Source: Guyparkeria sp. SCN-R1
Lineage (GTDB): Bacteria; Pseudomonadota; Gammaproteobacteria; Halothiobacillales; Halothiobacillaceae
Assembly (NCBI RefSeq): GCF_003932495.1
Contig: NZ_QZMT01000005.1
Coordinates: 1-64,000 of the forward strand
DNA length: 64,000 bases
Direction: 5' to 3'
Below are positions 1-9,149 of the stretch, piece after piece; position 1 is the first letter of the stretch; every line of letters starts with the position of its first letter. The translations under genes were made by a program, and so were the position numbers. The notes under the pieces are model-generated. The model was given only the letters and a program-made list of their open reading frames with translations, searched no databases and was not told where the DNA came from.

Positions 1-8
1 GTCCCTCC

Positions 9-42
9 ACCCCGACAAGCCCAGTTTTTGACTTGCCGGGGT
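9..42. repeat. Short inverted repeat near the window edge
   Basis: Positions 9-19 and 32-42 form an 11-bp inverted repeat with one mismatch around a 12-nt T-containing loop. It may be the terminator of a gene lying left of the window, but there is no clear U-run after the stem. Confidence 0.35.
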
Positions 43-96
43 AAACATACAAGCGTCTTCAGGCGCGAAATGTTCATGTGGGAATTTGTTCTGGTT

Positions 97-120
97 TCGC
101 GGCTGAAGCCGCTCCTACAA
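97..120. repeat. REP-like palindromic element
   Basis: Read on the minus strand this 24-bp stretch starts TTGTAGGAGCGGC and continues with the complementary TTCAGCCGCGA, so GCGGC and GCCGC form a short stem. This is the layout of the intergenic REP repeats of Pseudomonas and some high-GC sulfur oxidisers. It lies just beyond the deaD terminator, as REPs commonly do. Only one copy is present in the window, so the repetitive nature is inferred from resemblance. Confidence 0.6.
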
Positions 121-141
121 TGCACGTGACGGCCCAAACGC

Positions 142-169
142 AAAATGGCCGCCCGAGGGCGGCCATTTT
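142..169 (-). terminator. Terminator of deaD
   Basis: Two perfectly complementary 13-nt arms (142-154 and 157-169) form a GC-rich stem with AAAA on one side and TTTT on the other. On the minus strand the stem is followed by TTTT, 22 nt after the deaD stop. The symmetrical A/T ends mean it could also act on the plus strand. Confidence 0.8.
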
Positions 170-190
170 CTTTATCGATGGTCGAATTCC

Positions 191-1924
191 TTATCGACGG
201 TCGAAATTGCGACGCGGCGGGCGCCCCTTGCCGGGGTGGCCACCCGGGCCGCCGGGGCCGCGGGGTTTGCGGCGCGGTCGGCCGGCGGGTGCGGGGCCGA
301 TCGCCTGCAGGCCGAGCTTGATGCCGAACAGATGGATGTTGCTCATCTGCTGGACCAGGCGGTCGGGCATGCCTCCGGGTAGGTCGACGAAGCTGTGATC
401 CTGCTCGATCTCGATCGCACCGATCTGCTTGCCGTTGATGCCGCCCTCGTTGGTCAGCGCGCCGACGATGTTGCCCGGCGTAACGCCGTGCTCGCGGCCG
501 ACATTGATGCGATAGCGGATCTTGTCGGAATCGTCGCGCGGGCCGCTGTCACGCTCCTGCATGGCCGGCGGCGGGGCCATTTCCTTGATCTGCTCGGCGA
601 TCACCGGGCGATCTTTTTGCAGCAGGAAGGCCAGTGCGGCGGCCACCTCGGCCATCTCGATGTCGTGCTCGTTCTGGTAGTCGTTCAACATCTCGACGAA
701 CGGTGTCAGTTCCTCGGCCTCGCGCACCTCGGTGATCTGGTCCTTGAGCTGTGAGCTGCGCTTGCTGGCGATGTCTGTCGCGCTCGGCAGACGCATCTGC
801 TCGATCGGCTGGCGCGTGGCCCGCTCGATGGCCTTGAGCATGCGCTTTTCACGCGGGGTGACGAACAGGATCGCCTCGCCCGAGCGCCCGGCACGGCCGG
901 TACGGCCGATGCGGTGGACGTAGGCCTCGGTGTCGTAGGGGATGTCGTAGTTGATGACGTGGCTGATGCGCGGCACGTCGAGGCCGCGGGCGGCGACATC
1001 GGTGGCGACGATCATGTCGAGTTGCCCGTTCTTGAGCTTCTCGACCGTCTTTTCGCGCTCGGCCTGGCCCATTTCACCCGACAGGGCCGCGGCCGAGTGG
1101 CCCCGTGCCTGCAGGCGCTCGGCCAGGTCGTTGGTGGCCTGACGCGTGCGCACGAAGATGATCGCGGCGTCGAAGTCCTCGACCTCGAGGATGCGGGTCA
1201 GCGCGTCGGGCTTGTGCATGCCCGAGACCGGCCAGAACCGCTGGCGAATCGCCGAGACGGTGCTGGTGCTGTTCTTGATCTTGATTTCCTGCGGGTTGCG
1301 CAGGTGACGCTGGGCGATGCGACGGATCGGCTCGGGCATGGTCGCCGAGAACAGGGCGACCTGGCGCTCGGCGGGGACCTCGGCGAGGATCGCGTCGACG
1401 TCGTCGATAAAGCCCATCCGCAGCATTTCGTCGGCCTCGTCGAGGACGACCATGCGGATCTGGTCGAACTGGAGCGTGCCACGACGCAGGTGATCCTGGA
1501 TGCGGCCCGGGGTGCCGACGACCACGTGCACGCCGCGCTGCAGCAGCTTGCGCTGCTGGAACATGGCCTGTCCGCCGTAGATCGGAGCGATGTGGAAGTC
1601 GGGAATGTGGCGGGCGTAGTTGGCCATCGCCTCGGCGACCTGGATGGCCAATTCGCGGGTCGGGGCGAGGACCAGCATCTGCGGGGCGCGAATGCTGGTA
1701 TCGATGCGACTCAACAATGGCAGCGCGAACGCGGCGGTCTTGCCGGTGCCCGTCTGGGCCATGCCGATCAGGTCGCGGCCTTCCAGCAGCGGCGGGATGC
1801 TCTGCGCCTGGATCGGGGAGGGGGTTTCGTAGCCGACGTCTTGGATCGCCTGCTGGATGGCAGGGCTCAGATCGAGATCGGCAAAGCGAACCGAGGGTTG
1901 CTCGGTAGCGGGGGTATCGGACAT
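191..1924 (-). CDS. deaD: DEAD-box ATP-dependent RNA helicase DeaD/CsdA
   Basis: 577-residue RNA helicase that unwinds structured RNA and assists ribosome assembly and cold adaptation. The RecA-like core carries the DEAD-box motifs in order: a Q motif, AQTGTGKT, PTRELAIQ, TPGR, DEAD, SAT, ARGLDVP and HRIGRTGRAG. After the core is a DbpA-type RNA-binding domain followed by a short basic, glycine/proline-rich tail (GRPPRR). The reading frame stays open for 59 codons upstream, but that stretch is low-complexity and unlike the family. I therefore start at the ATG whose product begins MSDTPATEQ. It is transcribed divergently from the MscS-type gene across a 315-bp gap. Confidence 0.95.
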   Translation of the reverse strand: MSDTPATEQPSVRFADLDLSPAIQQAIQDVGYETPSPIQAQSIPPLLEGRDLIGMAQTGTGKTAAFALPLLSRIDTSIRAPQMLVLAPTRELAIQVAEAMANYARHIPDFHIAPIYGGQAMFQQRKLLQRGVHVVVGTPGRIQDHLRRGTLQFDQIRMVVLDEADEMLRMGFIDDVDAILAEVPAERQVALFSATMPEPIRRIAQRHLRNPQEIKIKNSTSTVSAIRQRFWPVSGMHKPDALTRILEVEDFDAAIIFVRTRQATNDLAERLQARGHSAAALSGEMGQAEREKTVEKLKNGQLDMIVATDVAARGLDVPRISHVINYDIPYDTEAYVHRIGRTGRAGRSGEAILFVTPREKRMLKAIERATRQPIEQMRLPSATDIASKRSSQLKDQITEVREAEELTPFVEMLNDYQNEHDIEMAEVAAALAFLLQKDRPVIAEQIKEMAPPPAMQERDSGPRDDSDKIRYRINVGREHGVTPGNIVGALTNEGGINGKQIGAIEIEQDHSFVDLPGGMPDRLVQQMSNIHLFGIKLGLQAIGPAPAGRPRRKPRGPGGPGGHPGKGRPPRRNFDRR

Positions 1925-2239
1925 GGATATCTCAACAACAGGCGGCAGGGGCCGCGGGGGACAGGCGGGCGCTGGGCCCTCACATCGGAGCGCTCCGGAG
2001 ATGGTCCGGGGCTCTTTGGCGGGCTCGTGGCTCGGCGGAAACCCGGGGGCGCGGTGTATCGCAAGGCGACGCAAAGCGGTAAATCCCGAGTAATCGGTCA
2101 TTCTACCGTTCCGGGAGCGCTTTGTCCCGAACTATTGTGCGTCTCCGACTATTGAGGTGGCCGACGCGACGATGGGATGGCTGCTATGTTGAGTGAGGCG
2201 CGCGCCCGCGTCATTGGTCAATGGCAAATGGAGCTAGAA

Positions 2240-4141
2240 ATGGTCCACGGATTCGAGTCGTATCTTCCCATGCGCCGCTGGCCTCGATTCGCCCATTATC
2301 CGATCCGGTCGCGACTACCGTCTTGGCGGGGCCTGCTGGTAGTGGGTCTTCTGGTGCTGGCCACGCCACTGGGAGCGGCTACCAGCAGCGCGTTGACGCC
2401 GGGGGCAGGCTCGTCCAGCGCCGCCGCGACGGATGATGACGACGAGACGCCGGAGCCGAATCTCGACTCGCGCCTCTACGAACCGGACGGGGACCTGCGC
2501 TCCACAGCGATAGGGGATCTCAGCACGCCACGTGGAACCCTGATGAACCTGATTGCGGCGGCGGGCAGTGCTGACTATCGACAGGCTGCCAAATCGCTGC
2601 AAGTACCCGGCGACATGACGCAGGCCGAGATGGAGGACGCCGCCGGCAAGTTGACCTATGTGCTGCGCCAGCGTCTGCAATTGCGGGAGGACGTATTGCC
2701 GAACAATGGCGACGGATTGCGTGAAAAGGAACGTGAGGAGGAACGGTCTCCCCGAGACTCGATCCTGTTGACGGAGTTCGAGGTGGCGGGAGAGCAGGTG
2801 CCGGTGCGTCTCGTGCGCACGGTTACCGACGAGGGCGCGCGCTGGTGGTTCGATGCGGAAACCGTCGCCGGGACGGACGTTCTGTACGACAACACGGGCA
2901 TGGGGAAGATTGTCTCCATGTTGCCGTTCTACCGAATCAAGTACGAGGTGCTGGAAAGCAACGTGTTTCGGTTGGGACTGGCGGCCCTTGGTGTGGCGCT
3001 CAGCGCGATCCTGGCCTTGCTGATCCGCTGGGCGGTGTTGCGTCTCGCAAGGCGCTTTTTGCCGAATGATGTGGTGGCTGACTGGATGCCTTACCTGCGG
3101 CGTTATGTCGGCTTTGCGTTCCTGTCGCTGGTCTTCTTCCTGCTGGCGGGGTCGTTGTTCGAGCCGCTGATCCTGTTGCCTGCTCCGGCGCAGTCGTTTT
3201 ACGAGTCGCTCGTCTTCGTCGGCGTGGCCGGCTCGGTGACCTGGCTGCTGATCAACGTGGTGCGCATGTTCTTTTCCACCTACGGGCAGAGCAAGCTGCG
3301 ACGACTGGAGGACAGCAGCATCTTTCTTGCCCGCACCTACAACACCAAGATGACGGTGCTCAGTCGGACGCTGATCGGGGTGATCTTTTTCGTGGGTGTG
3401 ATTGTCGCGTTATCGACCTTCGACTGGTTTGCCTCGCTGGGGCTCTCGTTGCTCGCCTCGGCCGGCCTGATCAGTCTGCTCATCGGTATCGGTGCCCAAC
3501 GCAGCATCGCCAGCCTGTTTGCCGGGCTGCAGGTGGCGCTCACCCAGCCGATGCGCATCGGGGACCTGGTGATTTTCAAGGGCGAATGGGGATACATCGA
3601 GAACATCACCTATACCTACGCGGTGATCCGCATATGGGACCTGCGCCGACTGACCGTGCCGTCGACGATGTTGATCGACGAGCCGATCTACAACTACTCG
3701 TATGCCAGTGAGGATGGCGACCTCAACGTCTATGGCGAGGTTTACCTGTATCTCGATTACACCGCGCCGATTGATGCGATCCGGGAGAAGCTGGCCGAGT
3801 TGGTCAAGGATGACGAGAACCACGACGGCGAGGTGGCCAGCGTCCTGGTCACCGACTGTCGCGACTGGACCCTGGAGGTGCGGGCATTGGTGAGTGCGAC
3901 CGACGGGTTGGCCGCCTGGTACCTTCGTTGCAAGGTGCGTGAAGGATTGATCGCTTTCCTGCAGGAACTCGAGGATGGGCGATACCTGCCGCGCTCACGG
4001 GTGGTGCTCGAGCGAGAGCTGGCCGATGGCCGGTCGAGTGGAGAGTCGAGTCGCGGGGACGGCGATACGACGCCACAGCGGTCGCAGGAAGAGCGTCACG
4101 GTGTCGGGGCGCGTCCCGACGATCTTGCCGAGAACAACTGA
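2240..4141 (+). CDS. MscS-family mechanosensitive ion channel
   Basis: About 633-residue inner-membrane channel of the MscS superfamily, expected to release solutes on hypo-osmotic shock. A signal-like hydrophobic segment near the N-terminus (GLLVVGLLVLATPLGA) precedes a roughly 190-residue soluble region with an acidic, disordered start. Then come several membrane helices and the MscS pore/beta-domain signature (GIGAQRSIASLFAGLQ ... MRIGDLV ... GYIENITYTY). The C-terminal tail is polar and probably disordered. The frame is open from an ATG at 2177. The ATG at 2240 is preferred because GGAG lies 6 nt before it. The large periplasmic N-terminal part is longer than in E. coli MscS and closer to multi-domain MscS paralogues. 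Confidence 0.88.
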   Translation: MVHGFESYLPMRRWPRFAHYPIRSRLPSWRGLLVVGLLVLATPLGAATSSALTPGAGSSSAAATDDDDETPEPNLDSRLYEPDGDLRSTAIGDLSTPRGTLMNLIAAAGSADYRQAAKSLQVPGDMTQAEMEDAAGKLTYVLRQRLQLREDVLPNNGDGLREKEREEERSPRDSILLTEFEVAGEQVPVRLVRTVTDEGARWWFDAETVAGTDVLYDNTGMGKIVSMLPFYRIKYEVLESNVFRLGLAALGVALSAILALLIRWAVLRLARRFLPNDVVADWMPYLRRYVGFAFLSLVFFLLAGSLFEPLILLPAPAQSFYESLVFVGVAGSVTWLLINVVRMFFSTYGQSKLRRLEDSSIFLARTYNTKMTVLSRTLIGVIFFVGVIVALSTFDWFASLGLSLLASAGLISLLIGIGAQRSIASLFAGLQVALTQPMRIGDLVIFKGEWGYIENITYTYAVIRIWDLRRLTVPSTMLIDEPIYNYSYASEDGDLNVYGEVYLYLDYTAPIDAIREKLAELVKDDENHDGEVASVLVTDCRDWTLEVRALVSATDGLAAWYLRCKVREGLIAFLQELEDGRYLPRSRVVLERELADGRSSGESSRGDGDTTPQRSQEERHGVGARPDDLAENN

Positions 4142-4192
4142 CACGCCTGCGGGTGTGTCTGGTATCGGAGCCTTATTCAGGCTGCAGCCAAC

Positions 4193-4219
4193 AAAAAAAC
4201 CCGGCCTCTTGGGCCGGGT
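4193..4219 (-). terminator. Terminator of grxD
   Basis: The stem ACCCGGCC/GGCCGGGT (roughly 4199-4219) is followed on the minus strand by a run of seven T. It lies 30 nt after the grxD stop and also sits between the convergent mscS-type gene and grxD. Confidence 0.85.
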
Positions 4220-4248
4220 CGATGATCGATCGGTGTTTGCCTTGCCGG

Positions 4249-4587
4249 TTATTCGCCCTTGTCGGCCTCCGCCTTGGCCGCCGCCTCTTCGAACAGCGGC
4301 TTCAATTCGCCACGCTCGTACATCTCGATGGTGATGTCCGCGCCGCCGATCAGCTCGCCATTGACGTAGACCTGCGGGAAGGTCGGCCAGTCCTGGTAGC
4401 TCGGCAGGGCCTGCATGATCTCCGGGTCGGCCATCACGTTGACGTAGCCGAACGGCACGCCGCAGGCCTTCATTGCCTCGGCGGTACGGCTGGAAAAGCC
4501 ACAGGTCGGGAACTGCGGCGTGCCCTTCATGAAGATCAGGATCGGGTTTTCTTTGACGAACTGGTCGATGCGCTCAAGAGCATCCAT
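4249..4587 (-). CDS. grxD: Monothiol glutaredoxin GrxD (Grx4)
   Basis: 112-residue cytoplasmic monothiol glutaredoxin that binds and transfers [2Fe-2S] clusters with glutathione, often with BolA. The active site is CGFS (in FPTCGFSSRTAEAM), preceded by IFMKGTPQFP and followed by the glutathione-binding WPTFPQVYVNGELIGGADI block. Length is normal for the family. The ATG has GGGAGA upstream. It stands alone, downstream of nothing in the same direction closer than 134 bp. Confidence 0.97.
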   Translation of the reverse strand: MDALERIDQFVKENPILIFMKGTPQFPTCGFSSRTAEAMKACGVPFGYVNVMADPEIMQALPSYQDWPTFPQVYVNGELIGGADITIEMYERGELKPLFEEAAAKAEADKGE

Positions 4588-4721
4588 GGTGATGGTCTCC
4601 CGTCTAAGTCGGTGTCTGGTGGCCCCGTCGATGAATCGGCGGGCCGAATGACTTTATATGGGACCAAATTCGTACCGATTTGGCAAGGCTTGCACGGGCG
4701 CGGCCCGACAGGCAGGGCGCA

Positions 4722-6323
4722 CTAATGTTCGTAGTGGCGCGCCTTGACCTGGTTGCGGCCGGCCTGCTTGGCGCTGTAGAGCGCGCCGTCGGCGGCGTTG
4801 ATGATCTCTTGCGGGGTGATGTGTTCGGGATAACCCGCCACACCGGCGCTGAACTGGCAGTGGATGGTGTCGCCGGACTCGGTGGTCACGGCGATCTCGG
4901 CGAACTGCTCGCGCAGCCGGTCGATCAGCTCCACGGCCGCATCGATCTCGGTGGCCGGCAGGACGACCAGGAACTCCTCGCCGCCGTAGCGGCCCACGCC
5001 GTCGTACTTGCGCAGGCGGGTATTGAGCAGGGTCGACAGCCGGCGGATAACGCGGTCGCCACTCGGGTGGCCGTGGGTGTCGTTGATGCTCTTGAAGTTG
5101 TCGATGTCGATCATCACGACCGACAGCGGTTGCTCCTGACGGATGGCGCGGTCGAGCTCGCTGTCGACCAGGTTGGTGATTGCGCGGTGGTTGAGTAGCC
5201 CGGTGAGCGAGTCGGTGCGACGTTCGGCACGCGCCTGGCGGTAGCGTTGCGCACGGTAGCGCACCATACGGATCAAATCGTCGCCGGCAATCGACTTGTT
5301 GAGGAAATCGTCGCCGCCCTGGAGCTTGGCCTCCAGCCGGTGTTGGTCGCGTTCCTCGGTGGACATGAACAGGATCGGTACGTCCGAGAGTTGCGGGTGC
5401 TCGCGGAAGATGCGCGCGAGGTCCACGCCGTCCATCTCCGGCATGTAGAGATCCAGCAGGATCACGTCCGGCTGTTCGGTGATCGCGGCATCGAAGGCGG
5501 CCTGGGGGCGGGTCTCGAACAGCAATCGGACATTGGCGCGGGCGAACTGCTTGCGCCAGTACATGCCCGCGGTGGCCATGTCGTCGACCAGCAGCACGGT
5601 GATCTGCTCGTCGTCGCATTCGTAGGCGCGTGCCCCGGTCAGGAGGGTGTTGAGGCGCGCGGAGTCGATCGGGTAGGTGATCACGTGGTCGATGCCGGCA
5701 CGCACGGCGGCTGCGCGGATGGCGAAGTCGTCGCGCTGACTGATCATCAGCGACTGGGCGCAGGCGGACATGCGCTTTTTCAGCTCGGCAAGTTGGCTGA
5801 ATTCGCGCTCGTGATCGGCATCGTCCTGCGCGAGATAGATCAATAGGCCCGTGTGCTCCAGTAGGGCCGGATCGGGGTTTTCCAGGTTGATCGGGTGGGC
5901 GCCGAATCCGCTGCGCCGCAGGGAATCTTCCAGCACTTCGGGGACGTCGGTACTGCCGGTGTATAGCGCAATGGCCTCCGGGGTGTCGTCCTGCGTCTTT
6001 TGTAGGTGCTGGACCAGGCGATCGAAGTAGCGGATCAGTCGATTGAGCCTTGATAGGTCGGCCGAGCCCTGGGCGTGTTCACGCTCGATTTCCTGATCGA
6101 TCCGGTTGAGCACCCCCAGCAGCACGCGCAGTTTCTGGTGGCGGGCACGCTGAATCAGACAGCGAACCTGGCTCTGCAGGTCGGCCAGTCGCGTTGCGCG
6201 GCGAGCGGTGGGGTCATCGACGGTCGCCCGCAGCGAGGAGGCCGCCATCGGCCAGTCGCGGGAACCCGCGTCCCAGTCGGGCAGATCGATGGGTTCGGGC
6301 TCGGTCACGGCGTCGTCTGGCAT
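4722..6323 (-). CDS. Receiver-domain diguanylate cyclase (PleD-like)
   Basis: 533-residue predicted cytoplasmic response regulator making cyclic-di-GMP. Residues about 115-230 look like a degenerate receiver fold without the acidic phosphorylation pocket. Residues about 240-355 are a full receiver domain (LLVDD, phospho-acceptor Asp291 in LLDLYMPEMDG, conserved Lys in LNKS). A GGDEF domain follows, with active site GGEEF at 447-451 and an inhibitory RxxD site (RKYD, 438-441). The two-receiver-plus-GGDEF order is that of PleD. An N-terminal 110-residue helical segment is extra. No histidine kinase is adjacent, so the partner is not identifiable here. Confidence 0.92.
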   Translation of the reverse strand: MPDDAVTEPEPIDLPDWDAGSRDWPMAASSLRATVDDPTARRATRLADLQSQVRCLIQRARHQKLRVLLGVLNRIDQEIEREHAQGSADLSRLNRLIRYFDRLVQHLQKTQDDTPEAIALYTGSTDVPEVLEDSLRRSGFGAHPINLENPDPALLEHTGLLIYLAQDDADHEREFSQLAELKKRMSACAQSLMISQRDDFAIRAAAVRAGIDHVITYPIDSARLNTLLTGARAYECDDEQITVLLVDDMATAGMYWRKQFARANVRLLFETRPQAAFDAAITEQPDVILLDLYMPEMDGVDLARIFREHPQLSDVPILFMSTEERDQHRLEAKLQGGDDFLNKSIAGDDLIRMVRYRAQRYRQARAERRTDSLTGLLNHRAITNLVDSELDRAIRQEQPLSVVMIDIDNFKSINDTHGHPSGDRVIRRLSTLLNTRLRKYDGVGRYGGEEFLVVLPATEIDAAVELIDRLREQFAEIAVTTESGDTIHCQFSAGVAGYPEHITPQEIINAADGALYSAKQAGRNQVKARHYEH

Positions 6324-6396
6324 GGGGCTCGGTCCATTGAGTCGGTGGGGCTGAGTCAGTTCAGCGTTTCCTGATATTGACTCTAACGCAATCCAA

Positions 6397-6463
6397 CGGC
6401 GGTCTGTACCGCCGTGATTTGATTGCCCATAAAGCTGGATAGTGAGGCAATCGACCGCCGTGA
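6397..6463. repeat. Nested direct and inverted repeats upstream of the receiver-GGDEF gene
   Basis: ACCGCCGTGA occurs at 6408-6417 and again at 6454-6463. The first copy is half of a hairpin with CGGCGGT (6397-6403). Between them GATTGCC (6421-6427) pairs with GGCAATC (6446-6452). The block lies 74-140 bp upstream of the GGDEF start and just after the amidotransferase stop, so it could be an operator array or a leader structure. No ordinary terminator U-run is present. Confidence 0.45.
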
Positions 6464-6493
6464 ATGTTCCCTGAGTCTTCCTATAAACCGGGC

Positions 6494-8260
6494 CTAAATC
6501 CCCTGTTCCTGCAGCCAGAGTTCGAAGACTGCCAGGTGCCAGATCTTCGCCCCTTGCAGGCGGGTGAAGTGACGATCGGGTTCGGCGAGCAGCTTCTCCA
6601 CGTAGGCCGGCTCGAACAGCCCGCGGGCGCGCGCGGTGTCCGAAGTGAGGATCTCGCGCATGAACTCCAGGAACGGGCCGCGCACGAACTTGAGCGCCGG
6701 CACCGGGAAGTAGCCCTTGGGTCGGTCGATGACCGCATCCGGAATCCGCCCGCGGGCGATGCTCTTGAGGATGCCCTTGCCGCCCTGGGCGAGCTTGTGC
6801 TCGGCCGGTACGCGCATGGCCGCCTCGACCAGACCCGTGTCGAGGAAAGGCACGCGCGCCTCCAGCCCCCAGGCCATAGTCATGTTGTCGACCCGCTTGA
6901 CCGGATCGTCGACGATCAGCGTGCTGGCATCGAAACCCAGCACGCGGTTGGCGAACGAGCCGCGGCCGGCTCCCGACAGTCCCTGCTTGACCAGTTCGCT
7001 GGTGGCGTCGGGGCCGCGAAAGCGCTCGGTGACCATCGCCATCAGTTCCTCGTGGCTGCGGTCGAAGTAGTAGGGCGCGAAGCGCTCGAGGTCCGAGCCT
7101 TCCGTTTCCGCCATCTTCGGGTACCAGAAGTAGCCGCCGAAGACCTCGTCGGCGCCTTGCCCCGAGAGCACCACCTTGACCTCGCGGGCGACCTGTTCGG
7201 AGAGCAGGTAGAAGGCGACCGCGTCCTGACCGAACATCGGTTCGTTCATCTCGCGCACCGCCTCGGGCAGGCGGGTGAGCACCTGCTCGTTGGGCACGTG
7301 GAAGCGGAAGTGTTCGGTCTGGTAGCGCTCGGCGACCGGGTCGGCGTACTCGAACTCGCTGCCTTTCTCTTCCGGCTGGTCCTCGAATCCGATGGTGAAG
7401 GTCTTCGGGGTGACGCCCGCCTCGTGGGCCAGCGCGACGATCAGCGAGGAATCCAGCCCGCCGGAGAGCAGTACGCCGACCGGTACGTCACTGATGGTCA
7501 GGCGCTTTCGCACCGCATCCAGCAGACGCTCGTGGATGAGATCGGGCCATTCGTCGGCCGGGACGTCGTGGTCCTCGGCGGTGTCGATGGCCCAGTAGCG
7601 GTTCAGCGTCCGGTTGCCGTTGCGATCGACGCGCATCCAGTGCCCGGGCGGCAGCTTGTTCACGCCGCGGAAGATGGTGCGCGGCGCCGGGACGACCGCG
7701 TGCAGGGTGAACTGGTGGTGCAGGGCGGTGGGATCGAAATCGGCGTCGACGTTGCCCGCGGCCAGCAGGGCCGGGATGCTCGAGGCAAAGCGCAGCGGGC
7801 CGTCACCGACGGTGTGGTAGAGCGGCTTGATGCCCTGGCGATCGCGGAACAAGAACAGCGATTCGTCGCGCATGTCCCAGATCGCGAAGGCGAACATGCC
7901 GTCGAGGCGCGAGACGCCGTCCGGGCCCCACTCGCGGAAGGCGGCAAGGATCACCTCGGTGTCGCCGGTGGAGGCGAAACGATGCCCGAGCGACTGCAGT
8001 TCCTCGCGCAGTTGCGGGTGGTTGTAGATGGTGCCGTTGAAGACGATCGCCAACCCGCGTTCGCGGTCGATCATCGGCTGGTGACCGTGGAAAGAGAGAT
8101 CCAGGATCGACAGACGCCGATGACCGAAGGCCAGCGGCCCGTCGGAGAAGCTGCCCTCATGGTCTGGCCCCCGCCGTTCCAGCCGGCTCATCATCCGCCG
8201 TACCGCGGTCAGGTTGCCGTCACGTCCGCCGGTTTCCAGCCATCCGCAAATGCCACACAT
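6494..8260 (-). CDS. Asparagine-synthase-family glutamine amidotransferase (possibly NAGGN-type)
   Basis: 588-residue class-II amidotransferase. After Met removal Cys2 (MCGICGW) is the glutaminase nucleophile, followed by RRGPD and FNGTIYN. The synthetase half has the ATP pyrophosphatase loop LLSGGLDSS, GQGADEVFGGY and RVDNMTMAWGLEARVPFLD. The frame extends 42 codons further upstream, but Cys2 must be N-terminal, which fixes this start. The C-terminal region with DRPKGYFPVPALKFVRGP and the total length look closer, from memory, to the amidotransferase that amidates N-acetylglutaminylglutamine (an osmolyte) than to plain AsnB. The usual GNAT/ligase partner gene is not adjacent, so generic asparagine synthase B remains possible. 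Confidence 0.85.
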   Translation of the reverse strand: MCGICGWLETGGRDGNLTAVRRMMSRLERRGPDHEGSFSDGPLAFGHRRLSILDLSFHGHQPMIDRERGLAIVFNGTIYNHPQLREELQSLGHRFASTGDTEVILAAFREWGPDGVSRLDGMFAFAIWDMRDESLFLFRDRQGIKPLYHTVGDGPLRFASSIPALLAAGNVDADFDPTALHHQFTLHAVVPAPRTIFRGVNKLPPGHWMRVDRNGNRTLNRYWAIDTAEDHDVPADEWPDLIHERLLDAVRKRLTISDVPVGVLLSGGLDSSLIVALAHEAGVTPKTFTIGFEDQPEEKGSEFEYADPVAERYQTEHFRFHVPNEQVLTRLPEAVREMNEPMFGQDAVAFYLLSEQVAREVKVVLSGQGADEVFGGYFWYPKMAETEGSDLERFAPYYFDRSHEELMAMVTERFRGPDATSELVKQGLSGAGRGSFANRVLGFDASTLIVDDPVKRVDNMTMAWGLEARVPFLDTGLVEAAMRVPAEHKLAQGGKGILKSIARGRIPDAVIDRPKGYFPVPALKFVRGPFLEFMREILTSDTARARGLFEPAYVEKLLAEPDRHFTRLQGAKIWHLAVFELWLQEQGI

Positions 8261-8321
8261 CGTTTCGTACGCCTGTTCTGAGAGGATTTTGTGTCGGGGG
8301 AGTCTAGCCCAATGGGCCGCC

Positions 8322-9053
8322 TTAGAGGCCGATGATGCCGTACTCGGAGAGAGTCGGTTCCCAGCGGCGCCACTCGGGGTAGGCATGATCCATCACGCCG
8401 TAGAATCGGGCGTTGTGGCCGCGCTCGACCAGGTGCGCCAGTTCATGGACGATCACCAGGTCGATCGCCTCGACCGGCAGGCGCACCAGCTCGAGGTTGA
8501 GCCAGATACGCCGCGCTTGGATGTTGCAGGTGCCCCAGCGTGATCGCATTCGCCGGATGCGGGTCTCGGGCCGGGGCAGCGCCATGTGATCGGCCCAATG
8601 AGGGACGCGGTGGTCGAGCACGCGTTTGAATTCCCGGCGGCAGTGTTCGCGCAGCAATGCCTGCCCCTGCTCGACCCCGGCGCTGTGGACACGGATGGTG
8701 CCGGGCTCTTGCCGCACTTGCCCCCGGGGTGTCGAGTCGTCGTGCCAGACAAGCGCGTGTTCCTCGCCGAACAGGTGGAGTCGATTCGGGAGTTGACCCT
8801 CGGTGATGACGGGCGGTCGATTGGCCAGCTTGCGGCGCTGTTCCTCGATCCAGCCGGCCCGGCTGGTGACAAACGCCCGCACCGCGCGGTCGCTGACTCG
8901 GCGTGGGGCGTTGACCCGCAGCGAACCATCCGCCGGATCGAGCCGCAGGTAGAGGTGTCGAATCGATTTGCGCTGCACCCGGACCTCGCCCATTGGGTGG
9001 TCGAGGCGGCTGACGCGTGTTTGTGTAGATCGTTTGGGGAGCAGGCGTTTCAT
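8322..9053 (-). CDS. YgjP-like metallopeptidase-domain protein (M48/SprT-like)
   Basis: 243-residue cytoplasmic protein of the YgjP family. The zinc-binding motif is VIVHELAHLVERGHNARFY, where HELAH supplies two ligands and a further His lies in GHN. Upstream is the RMRSRWGTCN block that recurs in this family. No catalytic role has been firmly established for YgjP proteins; a metal-dependent hydrolase is assumed. The gene stops 61 bp before the amidotransferase start, so the two may be cotranscribed. Confidence 0.85.
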   Translation of the reverse strand: MKRLLPKRSTQTRVSRLDHPMGEVRVQRKSIRHLYLRLDPADGSLRVNAPRRVSDRAVRAFVTSRAGWIEEQRRKLANRPPVITEGQLPNRLHLFGEEHALVWHDDSTPRGQVRQEPGTIRVHSAGVEQGQALLREHCRREFKRVLDHRVPHWADHMALPRPETRIRRMRSRWGTCNIQARRIWLNLELVRLPVEAIDLVIVHELAHLVERGHNARFYGVMDHAYPEWRRWEPTLSEYGIIGL

Positions 9054-9149
9054 TGGGGACGAAGTCTAACCGAGCGCGGCGAGCGGAACGGCAAGCGACT
9101 ACGCTGGTCGCACGCGAAACCAGTTTCGAGCCAATGATCGAGGCCCCGG

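Noticed and set aside
914-2155. 413-codon plus-strand open frame opposite deaD
   Set aside because: Antisense to a fully recognisable helicase; Asp/Gly/Val/Leu-rich shadow typical of high-GC DNA, with no domain.
6464-8281. 605-codon plus-strand open frame opposite the amidotransferase
   Set aside because: Mirror of a gene with intact catalytic motifs; composition is that of an antisense shadow.
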